64,000 nt of DNA from Euptelea pleiosperma (lineage: Eukaryota > Streptophyta > Magnoliopsida > Ranunculales > Eupteleaceae): positions 42,685,109 to 42,749,108 of the forward strand of contig CM068542.1 of assembly GCA_035048495.1 (NCBI GenBank), read 5' to 3'. This document shows, piece after piece, positions 34,257 through 45,488 of this stretch; position 1 is the stretch's first letter, and the number at the start of each line of letters is the position of its first letter. The notes beneath the pieces were generated by a model, which had not been told where the DNA came from, searched no databases, and saw only the letters and a program-made list of their open reading frames with translations. The position numbers and the translations under genes are program-made.

Positions 34257-34480
34257 GTTCAATCCCTAGTTAGACATGCACCAATTGGATGACAAGCGCT
34301 TGACATATATGTACGTGAAAAAATGTTTGGAGGTACCTACCGGTGATCGGGTACTGCCAAAGGTTGCTAGTTGCACTATTTTGGACACTTGTCCCACTAT
34401 AAAGGTGTCTTGTTAATTTATACACTGCAACACACCATGACAGGGCCCTGTCATCGAGACCGATGATAGGATAAAATATG

Positions 34481-34590
34481 AGCCACGTGGCACTCTTAGA
34501 GGACTCTGACCGTATGGATGTTTTTCCAATCCCCAGGTGGACTTACAAACCAAAAATCAGCTTGATTAGTGATTTCAAACCTTCGAATCT
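34481..34590. mobile_element. MITE family 1, half copy
   Basis: Only the left arm is present: gccacgtggcactcttagag, then gaccgtatggatgttt. No right arm follows. Confidence 0.5.
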
Positions 34591-36051
34591 TTTTTCTTTA
34601 AGTCAAATTGATAATAAGATGGACATATACATTGACCCTAATCAAGGGTTTATATAAAAGAAAACAAAATCTAAATATAGAAATTTAATCTAACTAATAT
34701 CCTTTTTGATAGAAATCCTAACCTAATTGATCTCCCTAATCTCGTTTTACGGTGTATCTCATGCACTTTATTACAATGATATTTTATCTCTAATACACTC
34801 CTTTAAACTCACGGGGATTGATGATTATCGTGAGTTTGCCGAAAGTCATTGCCCGAAAGTCCTTTGAAAATTGAATCGTCTTTGAAGAACGTTGTCGTCA
34901 CTTTGAGTTTGCCTCCAAGATAACAGAGTTGCCTTGATCAAGTTTTGATGTCGGTGTAAAAAAGTGGTTGCCGTGGTCTTGTTTGATTTTGATTTTTTAT
35001 TTTTTAAGGTTACTCCAACTTGAATTAAAAGTTATGAACTTGAAAAAAATTCACTTTCCCAAAAAGAAGTCCAATCAATTTTTAGAGAATATATAACGAG
35101 CACCGTATGTTTACCACTCTTATTCTTTATTTGATGATATTTGCAATAGTGGGCATGTTTGGCAGGCCATAGTGGCTTTTCCGCCATGTATCTCATGCCA
35201 TGCTTTTTGTTTCTCCAAATCGATTCCTAGTGTCGGGAAAATAAAATTTATGAGTTACTAATATTCGTCCGAACGCGTTTGGCAGCCACTTGCCCACACC
35301 GAATATTTAGTCGGGCTCACAAATTTGCTTGTTCTGGTGGGAAAACATTTGATCACTTCCCCCTGAGTAAATATTTTCACACCAATGAAGCTTAGTGGAA
35401 AAATTTTATTTTTTGTGAGAAAATCACTATTTTCAATAAAAATGAGTTTTTCTTTGACCTAATATGTGGGTCCCACACTCGCTTAACCCATATTTGACTT
35501 ACTTTAATAAATGGGACCCACACAAATTGAAAGAAAATGAAGTAAGCTAGCTAGTACACGTACCAAAGCGTTGTTAAATATTGACATGTTCAAATATTTA
35601 ATTAAGATAATATTCGTCTTGCTAAATATTCGCCATTCATGTTTTGTAACCAAAAGAGACATGGTTTTAGCTTTAACATACGAAGGGCCTTTTCTTTTCA
35701 AAGCACTTTTAAAAAGGTTAAAGGCAAATTTGATAATTCAACGGCTACTCTCTTGTGAACTACAATTCCTAGGTGAAGGAGATGCGCCTTTTGCATCTTC
35801 CCAAGCGGGGAGTGGCACATCGTAAGGATAGTGAATTGTTTGTATGATCTAGAAGTAAAATTTTGGGCCGGCCCATTCAAATAAAGGCCAAAAGTTGGTA
35901 GTTCAAAAATTAGGATAGGGGTAGGCCATTTTAATAGAGGCCTCAAAATTATCCCCAGGTCCAATAAATCTTGGGTATAAGTCCTGCGCGCCCAAGTCTA
36001 ACCGAAAGCAAACTGGGCTCTGGTGCCTATTGGACCAGCCCGCCCTAAGAG
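34591..36051. other. Intergenic, no gene seen
   Basis: AT-rich. Two phrases, gtttggcaggcc (35158) and gtttggcagcca (35278), hint at a degraded element. The ORF at 35571-35825 is unsupported. Confidence 0.4.
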
Positions 36052-36480
36052 TAAGGCTGGCAATGGATCAGATTGGACCAGGGTTGATCCAAAACAGATC
36101 CAATAGGTTATGATTTTTAGGTCCAGATGTGATCTGATAAGCTATGGAACTTATTGGAATATTGAGTTGATCTGATTGATAAACCAGTTAAATTTGACTT
36201 AAAGAAAACAAAAGTTGTTAATTCAGTATATAAAATACTATATATTTATCATTTAATTAGATTAGGGTGACCCAGAACCGATTTGATAGCATATCGGATC
36301 ACAAATTCTAGGTCTTGATTGGATCGGCTCACGATTGGGTCTTGGGGAACCATTAATCAATTGCTCAATATACAAGCCTAACAAAATCATTTCAAGATCA
36401 ACGTACTAGGTCCAATGGATCAAGTCTACAAATCATAGTCGAACAGGCTATAGGATTGAGTTTGGATCAACATTGACCCG
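36052..36480. mobile_element. hAT-like element (GATCTGATAAG type), incomplete copy
   Basis: Starts taaggctggcaatggatc, like the terminus of 2821-3225, and repeats gatctgataagctatgg, ggatc and gatcc. No right terminus or duplication found. Confidence 0.5.
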
Positions 36481-36486
36481 ATATAT

Positions 36487-36518
36487 TGTTGTTATTATTA
36501 TTATTATTATTATTATTA
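36487..36518. repeat. (TTA)n microsatellite
   Basis: About ten TTA/ATT units. Confidence 0.9.
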
Positions 36519-36589
36519 AGGAATTAATCTATATTTTACCAAGAGAAAGAGTACGAGAAAGAATCGAAACAGGCCCTTGGTGAGAGAAC

Positions 36590-37331
36590 GCCCCCAGTCT
36601 TGGTCCCACTAGAAACATGGATTTTTAGCCCACCTATATTTAGTATACAAAGAAAAAATCAACCGGCCGATTGATTATCTCTAGACATAGATTTTAGTAG
36701 TTTTTAGCATGGTTATAAAAACGGCCGTTTAAACGGTAACGCCCCAATCCCGTTTCCGTTAAAACCGTTTAAACACGTTTTATCGGTTTTGAATAAAACG
36801 GCCATTTTTTTTGTTTTAACAGGCCATTAAAATCGTTTAAACAGCCGTTTAATTCTGAAAAATTTTGTGAAAACAAAAAGGCCGTTAAATCCGTTTAATT
36901 CCGTTAAAATCTGTTTAATTTCTGTTAATATCTATTTTTTTTTTTAATTTCATATTTCAAAATTTGAGTTTCAGCGCCTTTTTTTCCGTTAAAATCCATT
37001 TAATTCAATTTTTTTTCCTATTTTTTGCCCCTGGCCGTTTCAATCCGTTTTAACGGCCGTTTAAACGGTAATGCCCCCAGTCCGTTTAACCGTTAAAACG
37101 GCCTCCTTTAAACCTTGATTTTTAGGACATGATTCTAGCAGTTGGATTCAAGCATATTTTTTGGGTAGTAAACCCAATGGCTAGAAATCATCAATCAAGC
37201 TGATTTTTAGTGTGTTTATCCACCAACAGGTGGGCTGAACATCCACGCAGTCACTGGGTCCAAATAGTGATCTATGTAGGGACACGAGAGTCCTTTGCAT
37301 TGGCTGCAACGAGACTCCTTTGCATCTAAAT
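36590..37331. mobile_element. MITE family 2, copy C, split by a nested element
   Basis: Left arm to 36708 and right arm from 37118 match family 2 (caacaggtgggctgaacatc, then gatttttagtgtg). The following 37332-37515 ends with cgccttaggcctcaacttgc, the complement of 16230-16260, so a larger repeat is shared in opposite orientation with copy A. Confidence 0.6.
36709..37117. mobile_element. hAT-like element saturated with AAACGG motifs
   Basis: Termini catggttataaa and, complemented, caaggtttaaagg. Flanks gtttttag (36701-36708) and atttttag (37118-37125) agree at 7 of 8. The 409-bp interior holds roughly a dozen AAACGG/CCGTTT hexamers in both orientations. AAACGG is the subterminal binding motif of maize Ac transposase. 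The element interrupts family-2 MITE copy C. It is non-coding. Confidence 0.75.
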
Positions 37332-37515
37332 TTTTTTATAGTTGATAATCAATTTTTCATATTTGTTGATTATCAAGAATAGTTTTTATATAAAGATTTT
37401 CAATAATATAGAGAGTTTAGTTTTTTAATTAATACCATAAATATTAACATATTAAATATAAAGAAGGCTTTATATAGAGTTTTCGCCTTAGGCCTCAACT
37501 TGCATCGAGCCGGCC

Positions 37516-38379
37516 CTGCTCCCCCTCCAACCCCATGTACTATGGTCGGGCTAGGATCATATCCATTCAAACCTTATCGGGTCTGGATGATGTGGGGTTA
37601 CTATTGGATCGGTTTTAGATAGAGCCCTATCAATTGAAAAACGTACCCACGAGGCACCGTTATTATCTTGTGTATGGTAACGGGTACCAATTTATAATTA
37701 TGGATCCTCCAAATGCAGGAGAATTTTTTTTGAAGCGGCGGGATTTTTGAAGGGGTGATCATGCTCCAATGATCGCGCACTACATATACTTGGGTTACTT
37801 TATTAAGTGTTTAAAACAAAATCCTAAACCCCAGGTATATGTGGCATGTGATCATTGGGCACATGATCGCCACTTCAAAAGTATTGAATTGCATGACATC
37901 ACGCAGCAAAAGAAGTAAAAAATTAACGATTACATCAAAAGGTTTAGACGCGTTTTTTTTAATCACGGTTTACATTAGTACCACAAAAAAGGGGAAATAG
38001 AGTCAATCAAAGTCGTATGGTTAAAAATAAAGACTTAAAAAGGAATTCACGCTCCACTTAAAAGGTCCCTCAGTGGAAGAGAGGGAATAGTTGGCTGATA
38101 GGTGCCCAGGCCGGGACATCATTCGTTTCTCCTCCTCTAGCTGCTGGTGAGGGGGCAATGGACCGATCCATAACCTTTACCTCGTTGATCCTTTCCCCTC
38201 ATCCACATGATTGGAAATGGACGGGCAGGGCGGTGGCCCGCTCCCGAATGAAATAATCTACTTTGATAAACCTTGAATTGTAACCAAGCATCGCCCAGTG
38301 GTTCTATACCCGATTCATAACTAGAAAGTTTCTCTGGTCTTTCGCGAATCGGGCCAAAACTCCAGAAGCCCGTTTTAAT
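37516..38379. other. Intergenic, no gene seen
   Basis: No supported ORF or delimited repeat. A weak inverted pair (ggtgatcatgctccaatgat, then gatcattgggcacatgatcgcc) lies at 37755-37870. Confidence 0.4.
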
Positions 38380-38600
38380 TGTATAAGGGACTGGGGGCGT
38401 TACCGTTAAAACGAATTGTAACGGATGGGCAAAAATGAAAAAAAGGGAAAAAATGGCGCTGAAATTCTAAATTTGAAAATTTCAAAAACAAGAAAAACGA
38501 AAATTTAACGGAAATAACGGCCGTTATTTTCTAAGCATCAAAACGGTTATTAACATAACGGGCTTGGGGCGTTACCGTTTAACGGCTGTCGAAGTACTAA
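38380..38600. mobile_element. hAT-like element (CCGTTA type), fragment
   Basis: gggactgggggcgttaccgt near 38389, aacggccgttattt at 38517-38530 and gcttggggcgttaccgttta near 38562 place it in the family of 4518-4785 and 36709-37117. Neither end is clean. Confidence 0.45.
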
Positions 38601-38816
38601 ATCGGGCTCTAGTTCAGCCGAAATCGGTTTGTCTGCTTATGAAGGACGCCGTGGACGTAAGACGAGAGAACATGAGTCATGTCTCCCTATGGGGGAAGAA
38701 CAGAGGGAAAGATGTCTCTCCACTAAACCGACTCAGTGAGAACCGATCGCGGAGATTATCAAGAGATCGAATTCGGGTTTTAATTCTCGTTTTCGTAGAT
38801 TTCTCGAGCTTCTGCA

Positions 38817-38888
38817 ATGGCGATGATTAATTTCTCCGACGGCAACATCGCTGATTTGCTGGAGAGTAGAAACATCGACCTTCGCTAT
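38817..38888 (+). CDS. Candidate first exon of an unidentified gene
   Basis: ATG GCG ATG opens 24 codons (MAMINFSDGNIADLLESRNI, then DLRY) ending at a good donor, tat|gtaatt. The upstream 200 bp has a leader-like composition and the downstream 150 bp is T-rich like an intron. I do not recognise the family and found no second exon. The gene may be broken by the transposons that begin at 39.36 kb, or may continue beyond the window. Read without splicing it stops after 26 codons. Confidence 0.4.
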
Positions 38889-39363
38889 GTAATTTGATTT
38901 CCCCTCTCATCGCATTCTGTCTACAGAAACTCTATCGATTCTATTTTTCTTCACTTTTGGATTCGATTTTGTTATTCTGCGTTTGAGGTCAATCTATATG
39001 CACCGAAGAGATCACCTGCGATGATTTTGTCTAACTGAATTACTGTTCTTGTTTGTAGAGTTTAGATTTTATGTTTGCTTGATATGGAAATGTTAATCGT
39101 CAAGTTGGGTTTAGAATTGGAGTGGAGTTAGAAAATTTACCGCTGTTAGATATCATCCGTTGGATTAAGATTATGTCGACTTGAAAGATGTTTGTAATCG
39201 ATAAGAAAACAGTAGGAGGTGCTCGGGCATTGTCCGCAGAGCAAAGCTTTTGTGACTATTGCAGAAGCTCTACCATGACCAAAATATTCTTATGATCAAG
39301 ATTGAAAGTTCAAAACCGACCTTCCTGATAAGATGGTTCCCGAGCCTTAAGTTCCCAAATCAT

Positions 39364-39568
39364 TTTTTACAGGCAATACGGTTGAGGCTGGGCTGCAAGA
39401 CTGGATGTCAGGGGCTGGAATCCCCACAATGCAAGACCACCGGGCTACACCCAGGATGAGGTGATTTCAACTCCACAGCATATGCAGGAAACCTGCCTTG
39501 TGGGTATGAACCCACGACCTACCAAAAGGGAAGGGTACACACCAACCATCTGAGCTACTAGGTTGGGT
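39364..39568 (-). mobile_element. tRNA-derived SINE (205 bp)
   Basis: On the minus strand an exact A box tagctcagatgg (39557-39546) is followed about 33 bp later by a B box ggttcataccc (39512-39502), a tRNA-unrelated body, and a short A tail at 39369-39364. Target duplications gttcccaaatcat (39351-39363) and gttccctaatcat (39569-39581) match at 12 of 13. A 5' tRNA-like head, A tail and long duplications define a LINE-mobilised SINE. Its family was not identified. Confidence 0.85.
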
Positions 39569-39581
39569 GTTCCCTAATCAT

Positions 39582-40204
39582 ATTGTGACTTCATTGATCT
39601 ATCTAACCCATTAACTTGAAAATAACATTTTCCCCAATGGGCAATACACAAATTACTAGTATAAAATCTTGTAATTCTATACGCATATCTCATGGCAGTC
39701 TCTTTGTCAACTTCAAGATGATTGACAATGGTTTATATTTGTTATAGCATGCCTTCTACCCACTTTCTTCTTGTCTATTCTTTTGAAATGTGGGGCAGTT
39801 GGAAGGGGAAGGAAATTGAGACAGTTGTTGGTCGTGTGTGTAAAGTCATATTTCAGTATCTTGTCTAATTCCCTATCAGAAATATGTCAAATGTATTAGT
39901 CTTAGTTCTTAAATCAATTCATGTAATATTTGAGAAGGGACAAGACAAGGCTTGAAGACTTTGAAAATCAAGAAAAACTGAAGCTACTCCAAGACCCAAG
40001 ATGCAAGATGGACTTCCGAGAAATCAAATATGAAGAACAAAGGTACATAGATGAAAGATCTTCATACGGACAAAACAAATACTGGAAAATCTCTTGCTGT
40101 GTGGTCGACCACCCTAGTTAGAAGTTGAAATATAAACCATAGAAGTATGAGAGAATAGGAGTAGAAGAGAAGAATGGAAGAGATAGAAGACAAGAATGGC
40201 AGAG
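39582..40204. other. Intergenic, no gene seen
   Basis: An ORF of 63 codons (39930-40121) has no domain. Repeated agagaagaatgg phrases near 40150-40200 look like LTR or leader sequence but could not be paired. Confidence 0.4.
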
Positions 40205-41630
40205 AAAAGAGTAGGGCTGATTTGTAGCCTTTTTAAGTTGAGGCAATACCCAAGAAAGACACATCTGAGAGTTTTGGGGTCAAGCTTGGAGCGGGTTGAT
40301 TTGGAGAGATGAACATAACAAATGCATCCAAAAACTCGCGGAGGAAGAGGAAGTAGAGGAGTCTGAGGATAGAGAACCTCAATAAGGATTTAAAACCTGG
40401 AATGCGAGAGGGGATGCGATTGATAAAAAAGGAGGCTGTAAGGACAACATCAGACCAAAAGGTTTTTGGAACATTCATATCAAACATAAGAGCTCTCGTG
40501 GTTTCAAGAAGGTGGCGATATTTTCTTTCAGCCACCCCATTCTGTTGTGGAGTGTCAACACAAGAGCTTTGGTGAATGATGCCATGCTAAAAAAGAAAGG
40601 AAGAGAGACCGCTAGACATGTATTCCCTCCCATTATCAGAACAGAGAATTTTAATCTTAGTGTCAAATTGGGTACACACCATTCGATCAAAAGACTTAAA
40701 GACAAAAAACTTCACTTTTAGATTTTAAGATATACTCTTAAGTAACACAGGAATGATCATCAATAAAGGTCACGACATATTGAGAACCAAACAAAGAAGT
40801 TGTTGGAGAGGCCCCCATCCATCAGAATGGACAATCTCAGAAGGGGAGTTACTTTGATTTCTACTAACAGGGTATGATGTTCTATAGTGTTTAGCAAGTT
40901 CACAGGCTTCACAAAAAAGAATGGAACATGACATAGATGAAAATAACTAGGGAAGCATCTTTTTCAAAGCAAAAATGGGGGATGTCACAAACGACGGTAC
41001 AACTCCAGTAGGTTCTCCAAATCACTCTTTTTAGTGGAGTGATGAGCATATGATAGGGGATGAGGTTAGGAGTCCAGCAGGTACAAGCCACCTTCCTCAC
41101 GATCACTGCCAATCATCCTCTTCGTCCTTAGGTCTTGAAACACACAATAAGTAGGGAAAAAGGTGACACTACAATTCAAAGATTTTGTAATGCTAGTAAC
41201 AGATAGGAGGTTAGTTACGAAATTTGGTACATGAAGAACAATAGAAAGATGCATGGATGGAGTGGCCATAATTCTTCCTTTCCTAGAAATAGAAGAAAAA
41301 GACCCATCAACAATTTTGACTTTACCTTGGCTAGAACTTATATGGTAAGACGAGAAAAGGACATACCAGCCATATGATTAGAAGCTCTTAAATCAATGAT
41401 CCAGGAGGGACCGAAGGTAGAGATGGAGGCACTGAAAGCTGATGCGGAGGTACTTGAGTGTGCATATGACGAGGTAGCAGTAGGGGTCTCCATTTTGGCC
41501 ATGAAATGGCAAAGTGCCACAACTTCATCACAGGAGAGGTTAGGTCCATCACTGGTAGGAGCAGATGATGAGTGATAACAGAATGGGTAATAGACCAACC
41601 CAAGCCTCCAGACCTACGACCCCCTACTAG

Positions 41631-41941
41631 AATTGGTAGATGATCTCATTTGGGGTCTACCATGAGGTCCCAACAGGTCTCCTTTGTGTGTTGTCTTCTC
41701 ACAATATTCACACCTCAATTTATCCTTATCTCCACTGCGTAGAGAGCTTCTGCCTCCTCCCCTGCCTCTGATATCTCTACCACAGAACTGGTAGATGATC
41801 TCATTTGGAGTCTACGATGAAGGTCCTAGTAGGTCTCTTTTGTGTGTCGTGTCCTCCCACAATGGTCATACCTCAATTTATCCTTATCTCCACTGCTTAG
41901 AGAGCTTCTGCTTCCTCCCCTACCTCTGACACCTCTACTCC
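41631..41941 (-). repeat. Tandem duplication across the gag zinc knuckle of relic C
   Basis: Two units of about 155 bp (41631-41785 and 41786-41941) share aattggtagatgatctcatt-type starts and the phrase caatttatccttatctccac. Each encodes one knuckle on the minus strand, CEYCEKTTHKGDL and CDHCGRTRHTKET. In both the expected last Cys is replaced. Confidence 0.8.
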
Positions 41942-42492
41942 CCTATCGAGGTGGATACTAGTGCAGATCTCTCCCGTGTTAGAGGCTGTCTTCCTGTTCT
42001 CCTCACTCTGTACAAAGGCATATACTTGAGTGAGGGAGAGCAAACTCTTCTTCCCAAGAATCTAGACACGAGTCTGCTCATACTTTGCATTTAGGCCAGC
42101 TAAGAACTGAACAATTCTTCGCCTCTCAACTAGTCCACCGTAACAGATCACATCATTAGGCGTCTCATGAGTGAAGTCTTGAAAATGATCAAGTTCCTTC
42201 CACAACCAGCATAAAGAGCTGTAATAAGCAGAGAGAGTGTTCTCCCCCTGACGAAAATGAGCAATATCTTGCTCAATCTAATAAATACGGGCATTGTTCC
42301 CTACTTGAGAGTAGGTTTGGGCAGCTACATCCCAAATTTCATTTGCCGTCTTCAAGAAAAGAAAGTTTTCGTTGATTTCGGGCTGCATAGAATGGAGTAG
42401 CCACATCATAACTCCAGAATTTTCAACTACTTGTTTAGCATACGATAGGTCAGTGGGAGTTGGTTCCTTGATGCTACCGTCAATGTAACCCA

Positions 42493-44404
42493 ATGGCTTC
42501 CTTCTCCGTTTTGGTTAACGGATCTCCAGCCGGTTACTTTAGGAGTACCAGGGGATTGAGACAAGGGGACCCATTCCCTTCTTGTTTATAATAGTGGTGG
42601 AGGCTTTGGGAGCATGATCTCTAGAGCTGTTAGCTTGGGAAAGTTGGAAGGTTTTCAGATCAGCACGGGGATTCCCCCGATCTCTCACCTCCAGTTCGCC
42701 GACGACACCTTGATCTTCCTTGGCGCCTCAGAAGTTCAGGTTAGATATATCCGAGGTCTTTTGGGTTGCTTTGAAGTAGTCTCAGGTCTTCATGTGAACT
42801 TGGCAAAAAGTAAGGTCTATGGAGTTGGGAAGGTTGATCACATAGCGACTCTGACAGACATTATGAAGTGTCAGGTTGATTGCTTACCCACAACCTATCT
42901 GGGATTGCCCTTAGGGGAATCTTACAGATCCAAAGCCATATGGGAGCCGGTCATCGAGCGCTTCAGGGTCAGACTGGCGTCTTAGAAAGGTAAATACCTC
43001 TCTAAGGGAGGCAAACTGGTGTTGATAAAGAGCACACTTTCTAGTCTTCCTATCTACTATTTGTCTCTCTTTATTGCTCCGAAAAGCGTTGTGAAAGAAC
43101 TGGAGAAGCTTATGCGGAACTTTCTGTGGAATGAAAGGACGGATACTAGCAAAATACATTTGGTGGGTTGGAAAGTGGTGTGCAAAGATAAGCAATGTGG
43201 GGGACTGGGAGTTAAGAAACTGAAAGAGATGAATCAGGCCCTCTTGGGTAAATGGCTCTGGAGGTTCGGGGAGGAGGGATCCAGCCCCTAGGCGAAGGCC
43301 ATTGCGAGTAGGTATGGGGTGGATCACTTTGGGTGGGAATCTAGACCCACTCATAGGCCATATGGTTGCAGCGTCTAGCGTGGGATTTTGAAGGTCGCCG
43401 AGGAGTTTGCCAAAGGGATTAGGTACGATGCTGGGCTGGGAAACATGACTAAATTTTGGGAGGATACTTGGTGTGGAGAAAGCCCCTTGTAAATTGATTT
43501 TCTAGACCTCTACTCCATCACAAAGAGGAAGCAATGGCCCATTCAAAACTGTATTGGTAGTAGGGGGGAAGTTGTAGGATGGAGCCTTGGCTTCAAGAGA
43601 CATCTCAATGATTGGGAGATTGACTCTCTGTCAAGACTGCTTGAAAGGCTCCAAGGGGCTCATCTTTCCCCTCAGGTCCAGGACAAGCGGGTGTGGAAAT
43701 GGGCGAAGAGTGGGACATTCTCGGTTAGCTCGTTCTATGAGGCTTTGAATAGAGAGGGCATATGTCACTTTCTGAAGACATTGGTGTGGAAATCCAGAAT
43801 CCCAACCAAAGTCACCTTCTTTGTGTGGGCAAGATTCTGATAGTGGACCACTTAATTTCTAGAGGGCTTATAATAGTGGACTTCTGCTCCATGTGCAAGC
43901 ATAGTGGAGAATCTGTTTTTCATCTTCCGATGCACTGCGACGTGGCATGGGAGGTATGGTCTTCTTTCTTTAAGGAAGTCGGGGTGAGATGGGTGATGCC
44001 GAGCTCTCTCATGGACCTTTTGTTGTGCTGGAGATCTTCTGCCTTCTCCAAAAGGGGCCGTATCCTTTGGAAGCTCCTTCCCTTCGCGATCATGTGGGGC
44101 TTGTGGAAGGAAAGGAACAAGCGGGTGTTCAATGACGAGCGAAGTCTTGGATTCGATAATCCTTAGTATCAAGGGTCTTGTCTTCTTATGGTCAAAAGTG
44201 TATATGGAGTGCAGAGGGCTTTTCTTTGAGGACTTTGTATGCCGTTGGGACCACCTCTGTCTTAGGGACGCTGTATAATAGGGGTTCCCCGGCTTTGTTG
44301 GGTCGGTGTTAGGCTTGTATAGGCCACCTCGGCCTCTCAAGCCTTTCAGTTTGTTCCCCATCTTTGCCTTTTTTCAAATACATATTTCACTTATCAAAAA
44401 AAAA
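42493..44404 (+). mobile_element. 5'-truncated L1-type LINE
   Basis: Begins inside RT ([20 protein letters not shown]). It continues with the catalytic block LQFADDTLIF near 42695, the YLGLPLG block, LSSLPIYYLSLF, the zf-RVT region (CSMCKHSGESVFHLPMHC) and WGLWKERNKRVF, then a 3' UTR and an A-run (44396-44406). Target duplication aatgtaaccca at 42482-42492 and 44405-44415. It splits the gag of copia relic C in the opposite orientation. Several stops and shifts are present. Confidence 0.92.
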
Positions 44405-44587
44405 AATGTAACCCAGGCGCCTCCTACTGGTGATAAAACGTCTTGCGGATTGGGACCAAACCAAGTAGTTTGCTCCATCTAATTTCACTATAGTGATTTG
44501 CATAGATGAGCCATCAGTGGTTGGGCTAATAGGCAACTCCATAACTCGAGGAGTTGAGCTGTTAGATGGCTGGTCAACTTCAGACAT

Positions 44588-45223
44588 TTAATCAAACACA
44601 TGGTAGACACACTGCTGTCTTACACCAAAAAACACAAAGAAGAGAGTATACACTCAACGTTCACCACATCACAAGGCTACACAGCCTACATAACACTTTC
44701 CTTTCACAATCTAAAGTATATTCACCATATTAGAAAGTTTATACAACACACACAACACCCTAGAAGAACAAAGAACAGGTTGAATAGCCTCCCCGGTATG
44801 GTTGGGCGGTAAAACAAGAGGGGAAAAACCCTCACAACACCTTCAATGCTCCGCCAAACAAAGCCCGACCAGGAACAACTGATTCTTCTTAAAGAGGGTT
44901 CAAATGGTTTTAGCTCATCAGCTAGAAGAGATCCCAACTCGGAGAATACAAACCCCAACTCCAAACTGATCTAAAAATGTATTTTTATGGATTTTTCAAG
45001 AGAACTGACATAGAACCTTCAATACTCATCCAAATGTCATCATATGTGATCCAAAAGATGCCTAAAACCAATCTCTACTGGTTCCTGACTTCAGAACCTC
45101 ATCGGGTTGCAACTGTGTTACACTAATGTTCTACCTTATTCCTTTCCTCTTAGCCTCTCCTCTTCATTTTCATTCGTTGTGGTTTCTTCAATTGTTCAGT
45201 CTGCAAAACTTTGGACTCGGATG
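44588..45223 (-). other. Leader of copia relic C, probable
   Basis: Non-coding stretch upstream (minus strand) of the relic C gag start, up to the weak primer-binding candidate. No domain and no paired LTR. Confidence 0.35.
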
Positions 45224-45488
45224 CCATGGATTCCTCTCTGACATTGCTTCTAGCTATGCACCTTTGTATTCCGAAGTGATTATTATCAATAACTAGAATC
45301 AATCGCCTTCTCCAAGTTCAAGATCTCTTTTATATGTTTACGGGGTTTAAATACAATTTGTAGGCGAGGTTGATGTATGAGCAATTCCTTGTTTGATTGG
45401 GAATTAGTATTTCAAATTAACAAAGATTAATAAATAGTCCTATTCATCCCCCTCTAGGACATTGCATAGTGATACTAAGGGAATTTCA
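45224..45488 (+). repeat. Probable 5' LTR end of a SIRE-like relic
   Basis: ctattcatccccctctagga followed by aagggaatttca, directly before a primer-binding-like site, matches the end pattern of the solo LTR at 20787-22177. The LTR's own start was not found. Confidence 0.5.

Larger units (their letters stand above)
40205..44587 (-). mobile_element. Copia relic C, truncated, interrupted by a LINE
   Basis: Minus-strand polyprotein pieces in order: gag start MSEVDQPSNSST at 44587 with ITIVKLDGANYLVWSQSA; after the LINE, gag continues at 42492 ([31 protein letters not shown]); duplicated zinc-knuckle region; protease-like WIIDLRASNHMAG near 41390, where the catalytic DSG has become DLR; HVPNFVTNLLSVTSITKSLN near 41220; integrase to about 40235. 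It stops before RT, and no 3' LTR is visible. A weak primer-binding candidate (minus-strand tggcatccgagtc) lies at 45211-45223. Confidence 0.85.

Noticed and set aside
39500..39568. A tRNA gene
   Set aside because: A and B boxes are present but the acceptor stem does not fold. The unrelated body, A tail and 13-bp duplications mark a SINE.
42614..44166. Host genes encoding FADD or CX2C proteins
   Set aside because: They are RT and zf-RVT parts of a LINE with target duplications and an A tail.
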